This document shows, piece after piece, positions 5,199-7,436 of a stretch of DNA of 7,436 bases; the stretch's first letter is position 1, and every line of letters starts with the position of its first letter. The notes under the pieces were generated by a model. The model saw only the letters and a program-made list of their open reading frames with translations, was not told the origin of the DNA and made no database searches. Location: the NCBI GenBank assembly GCA_039805165.1, contig JBDLUS010000155.1, positions 1 through 7,436 of the forward strand, read 5' to 3'. This DNA comes from CAIZGX01 sp039805165. GTDB lineage: Bacteria; Bacteroidota; Bacteroidia; Flavobacteriales_D; Sanyastnellaceae. The position numbers were made by a program, and so were the translations under genes.

Positions 5199-5551
5199 TA
5201 ATAATGCAAATCAAGAATATGCGAAACTTCCTTTCGCAAGTAAGGAAGTTCCTTCCAGATAAAATTCCAGATTTTTTCGTTGGCGAGATCGTCGTAGGAG
5301 TGAACAACGTCGTTGCGGAGTTCTATGACGCGACGAGAATTTTTGATGCGCATAACACGGGTGTGATCGACTTTCACGATGTCGTGCATGGCTTCGCCAA
5401 TAATAATGAGGTCGCGCTCTATGGCGCGACGCATCATTTTATTCGATAAGTATAATTTGAAATCTTCAATGGTTAACCCATTTGAGAACTCATGAATTTC
5501 ATCAATGGAACGAACAATGTCCGAGAGTAAATCACGAACGTAACTATCCAT
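5198..5551 (-). CDS. HepT-family (DUF86) RNase, no MntA partner nearby
   Basis: The 117-residue helical protein matches HepT-like ribonucleases: AIERDLIIIGEA (43-54) and the catalytic RX4HXY motif as RNDVVHSY (R79, H84, Y86). In characterised MntA-HepT systems HepT cleaves RNA, and the small nucleotidyltransferase MntA neutralises it by adding AMP to the motif tyrosine. The key residues are intact here but no MntA gene flanks it. Start ATG 5551 is chosen because it gives normal family length and overlaps the kynA stop by 8 bp (ATGGATAG). A longer frame to 5611 would run 68 bp into kynA and adds only a low-complexity polar extension. The overlap suggests coupled translation with kynA. It could be a toxin whose antitoxin is elsewhere, a domesticated nuclease, or an inactive remnant. 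Confidence 0.85.
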   Translation of the reverse strand: MDSYVRDLLSDIVRSIDEIHEFSNGLTIEDFKLYLSNKMMRRAIERDLIIIGEAMHDIVKVDHTRVMRIKNSRRVIELRNDVVHSYDDLANEKIWNFIWKELPYLRKEVSHILDLHY

Positions 5552-6542
5552 TCTCGAATCCGAGTTTCTTCGCAAGTTCGTCGCTGATCGCTGGGAATTT
5601 TCTTCGTTCAACCAAGAAAGAGGTGAGTTCCGCGAATTCTTGAAACACGTAATGCTTCATTGCCGCTTCACGCAAATATCCTTTTCCTGTGCTTCCTCCT
5701 GTTCCCGCTCTTCCGCCAATCATGCGGTGAACCATGTTCATATGTCTCCATCTCCATGTCGCTAACAACTCGTCAATGTCTAACAATGAATTGATAATTC
5801 TATACGGATTTTGAAGAATTGGATAGTCGCGATACAACATAATGAAGAGACCAGCTCTTCTGGCTTTCGCGCTTAATTTTCTATTTTCAACGGGTTCGTT
5901 CGACATGAACAATTCATCGAACGCTTTCAAATTCTGCATTTCCATTTCACTCAATGAAGAGGAATAGGCGTTTCTGTATTGCGTGCAAAAATCTTCACTT
6001 CCCCAATATTTCTCTTCGAAAAATGGCATGCGCTCCAACCAGTTGTTCACCAATTCCAAAAGTGTTGTTTCTTTCGCTAATGTGTAAATCTGTTTCGCGT
6101 CTTCGCTGCGTAATTGACTGGTGAAATACTCTTGTCCATGACGTTCTTCCACTTTCAATCCCAACAAAGTCTCTAAAACTTTGAATTGCATGCTCTGAAA
6201 TCCGCTTGCCGGACGAAGCATGTCGCGGAAGTCTAAGAAGTCTTGCGCCGACATGGTCTCCAAGATATTAATCTTGTCAACCAAGATTCGAAGGATCTCA
6301 GTAACACGGTGCATGCGGTTTACAGCGATTTGCAACTCTGGGCTGTTGTCGTTAATGTTCTCTTTCGCAAGAATGTCGTAAACCGATTTCATTTCAAACA
6401 GTATCTGCTTGAACCACAATTCGTAAGATTGATGAATAACAATAAACAACATCTCGTCGTGAGCGTGTTTACCTTGTTTATCGCTTTCGAGTTCTTGCGC
6501 GTTAAGAACTTCTCCCAGTTTTAGATAGTCGCTGTAATACAT
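5544..6542 (-). CDS. kynA: Tryptophan 2,3-dioxygenase
   Basis: This haem enzyme opens the indole ring of L-tryptophan with O2 to give N-formylkynurenine, the first step of the kynurenine pathway (catabolism or NAD synthesis). The 332-residue product carries the family blocks: HDEMLFIVIHQSYELWFKQI with active-site H37, DFRDMLRPASGFQS (101-114) with substrate-binding R106, and the C-terminal RHMNMVHRMIG with H272 as likely haem ligand, followed by GTGGSTG (280-286) that binds the tryptophan amino and carboxyl groups. It is a little longer than some bacterial homologues. Other kynurenine genes are not in the window. Its stop overlaps the HepT start, and it lies 33 bp after the lamin-tail gene on the same strand. 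Confidence 0.96.
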   Translation of the reverse strand: MYYSDYLKLGEVLNAQELESDKQGKHAHDEMLFIVIHQSYELWFKQILFEMKSVYDILAKENINDNSPELQIAVNRMHRVTEILRILVDKINILETMSAQDFLDFRDMLRPASGFQSMQFKVLETLLGLKVEERHGQEYFTSQLRSEDAKQIYTLAKETTLLELVNNWLERMPFFEEKYWGSEDFCTQYRNAYSSSLSEMEMQNLKAFDELFMSNEPVENRKLSAKARRAGLFIMLYRDYPILQNPYRIINSLLDIDELLATWRWRHMNMVHRMIGGRAGTGGSTGKGYLREAAMKHYVFQEFAELTSFLVERRKFPAISDELAKKLGFENG

Positions 6543-6554
6543 GCCTGCAAGTTA

Positions 6555-6562
6555 CAAAGGCA
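6555..6562 (-). promoter_or_regulatory. Possible degenerate -7 element for kynA
   Basis: Read on the minus strand, TGCCTTTG differs from TAnnTTTG by one base and ends 12 bp before the kynA ATG. No -33 TTG lies at the usual distance. Weak; kynA may instead be read through from the gene at 6576-7436. Confidence 0.2.
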
Positions 6563-6575
6563 ATTCTAGATAACC

Positions 6576-7436
6576 TTATTTCGATTTAATAAATCGAAAA
6601 AGACTTTTATCAGTGAGCAAAGTATAAACGCCTGAAGACAAGTTTCGACAATCGATTTCTTGCGTGTTGCTGAACAATAAAACTGTTTGTCCGCTTGAAG
6701 AAATAATTCTTCCAGAAATCTTTTCTGAGCTGCGAAGTACTTCAATAACCGGATTCGGATAAAGCGAAATTCCAGAAACAAGTTCATTTACATTCACCGG
6801 AAGATTGCTGGCATTCGGAGTAGAAACGGTCCAATCGATCCAATTTGGATTGGCATCCGTTGCTCTTCCATAAGAATGATTTATCGGGATGTTGGAATAG
6901 GTAATTGAATCTATAAGTACACGTGCATTGTTCTGAACTTCCGAAATGTAAACGGTTTCAGAAAGGTCATCGAGTTTGAAATCTAAATGATTCACGCCTT
7001 GCTCAGGTTCTTTATCGGCATACAACAATTGAAACTCTCCAGGATCGAGCGTCACATTCGGCAAGGGCCATTTGTTCCAATTACTGGCGTCGTCGGAGAT
7101 GAATTTATTTCCGAGATACACAGCTGAAGGTCCAGGGTTGTACAATTCAATCCAATCTTCATTCGCGCCCAAAAAGTCAATGCAATTATCTGTTCCCAAC
7201 GGTGCCACTTCATTAATAACCAACGGCGTTGAAGACTCTTGTCCATAGAGGTATTCAAAATTGCAATCGTGTGCATCAATGTCGTTCAGCCATTCAACAG
7301 GAATAACGCCAACTAAAATGTTTATACTATCTGTTGGAAGTGGTCCTTCAAAATGATAAAGCTGATCTTCCAGACTATAATATCCCAAGCTCATTGCCGT
7401 GGCATTGTTCCAAGTCGTAGTTCCGATTTCCTTCCA
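6576..7436 (-). CDS. Lamin-tail-domain protein with T9SS sorting tail, C-terminal part
   Basis: The frame is open to the right edge, so the N-terminal part is missing; the methionine at 7394 is internal, with in-frame residues WKEIGTTTWNN before it. Of 286 visible residues, about 72-208 form a lamin tail domain (LVINEVAP, EDWIELYNPGPSAVYLG, FISDD, TLDPGEFQLLYADK). Such domains are beta-sandwich modules common in secreted bacterial proteins. Residues about 218-286 form a T9SS type A sorting tail (ISLYPNP, then GRIISSSGQTV, LSSGVYTLL), so the protein should be exported and surface-attached or released. In Bacteroidota this pairing often follows a CotH-kinase or nuclease domain, but nothing of that is visible. 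Function is unknown. Confidence 0.85.
   Translation of the reverse strand, partial: WKEIGTTTWNNATAMSLGYYSLEDQLYHFEGPLPTDSINILVGVIPVEWLNDIDAHDCNFEYLYGQESSTPLVINEVAPLGTDNCIDFLGANEDWIELYNPGPSAVYLGNKFISDDASNWNKWPLPNVTLDPGEFQLLYADKEPEQGVNHLDFKLDDLSETVYISEVQNNARVLIDSITYSNIPINHSYGRATDANPNWIDWTVSTPNASNLPVNVNELVSGISLYPNPVIEVLRSSEKISGRIISSSGQTVLLFSNTQEIDCRNLSSGVYTLLTDKSLFRFIKSK

Noticed and set aside
5552..5611. Longer HepT start at 5611
   Set aside because: It would overlap kynA by 68 bp and add a polar stretch unlike HepT proteins; ATG 5551 gives the usual length and an 8-bp overlap.
6579..6599. 9-bp palindrome TTTCGATTT/AAATCGAAA as a terminator between the lamin-tail gene and kynA
   Set aside because: It lies within the last codons of the lamin-tail gene and is not followed by a T run on the minus strand, so it is more likely a by-product of the codons.

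Overview
The window looks like chromosomal DNA of a member of the Bacteroidota, probably near Flavobacteriales (the lower rank is inference). The evidence is two secreted proteins with Por-type (type IX secretion, T9SS) C-terminal sorting tails, a Bacteroidota-type -7 element (TATCTTTG) in front of tpiA, no clear Shine-Dalgarno sites, and moderate-to-low GC content. No tRNA, rRNA, CRISPR array or transposase gene was seen.

Layout, left to right. (1) 1-1700 (+): 3' part of a large T9SS-exported surface or secreted protein with a possible beta-helix-like end, three Ig-like repeats, a PKD domain and a sorting tail. It is followed by a UUCG-tetraloop terminator. (2) 1760-1996: a purine decamer tract, then a tandem array of eight small hairpins joined by CCTC. 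(3) 1998-3032 (-): a membrane-anchored, class A beta-lactamase-like serine hydrolase. (4) 3033-3309: the divergent spacer, holding seven hairpins joined by ATTC, a pyrimidine tract complementary to the one at 1760, and the tpiA promoter. (5) 3310-4868 (+): tpiA-prmA, coupled by a TAATG stop/start overlap. (6) 4869-5197: a REPIN-like inverted pair of REP sequences between 12-bp direct repeats, then a third hairpin array (again CCTC-joined). (7) 5198-6542 (-): kynA (tryptophan 2,3-dioxygenase) with an overlapping downstream HepT-family RNase gene. (8) 6576-7436 (-): C-terminal part of a lamin-tail-domain protein with a T9SS tail, cut by the right edge.

The core genes are ordinary housekeeping: glycolysis (tpiA), ribosomal protein L11 methylation (prmA) and tryptophan breakdown (kynA). 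The unusual content lies between genes. Three arrays of tiny palindromes keep a fixed 4-nt joint (CCTC or ATTC) and base pairing, while their stem sequences differ. The arrays reuse the same stem 'words' (GTTGC/GCAAC, GTCC/GGAC, GTC-GAA-GAC). Two of the three begin at the stop codon of a minus-strand gene. I do not recognise this as a named repeat family, and it is the best candidate for something undescribed here. The HepT gene without an MntA partner, coupled to kynA, is a second point of interest.
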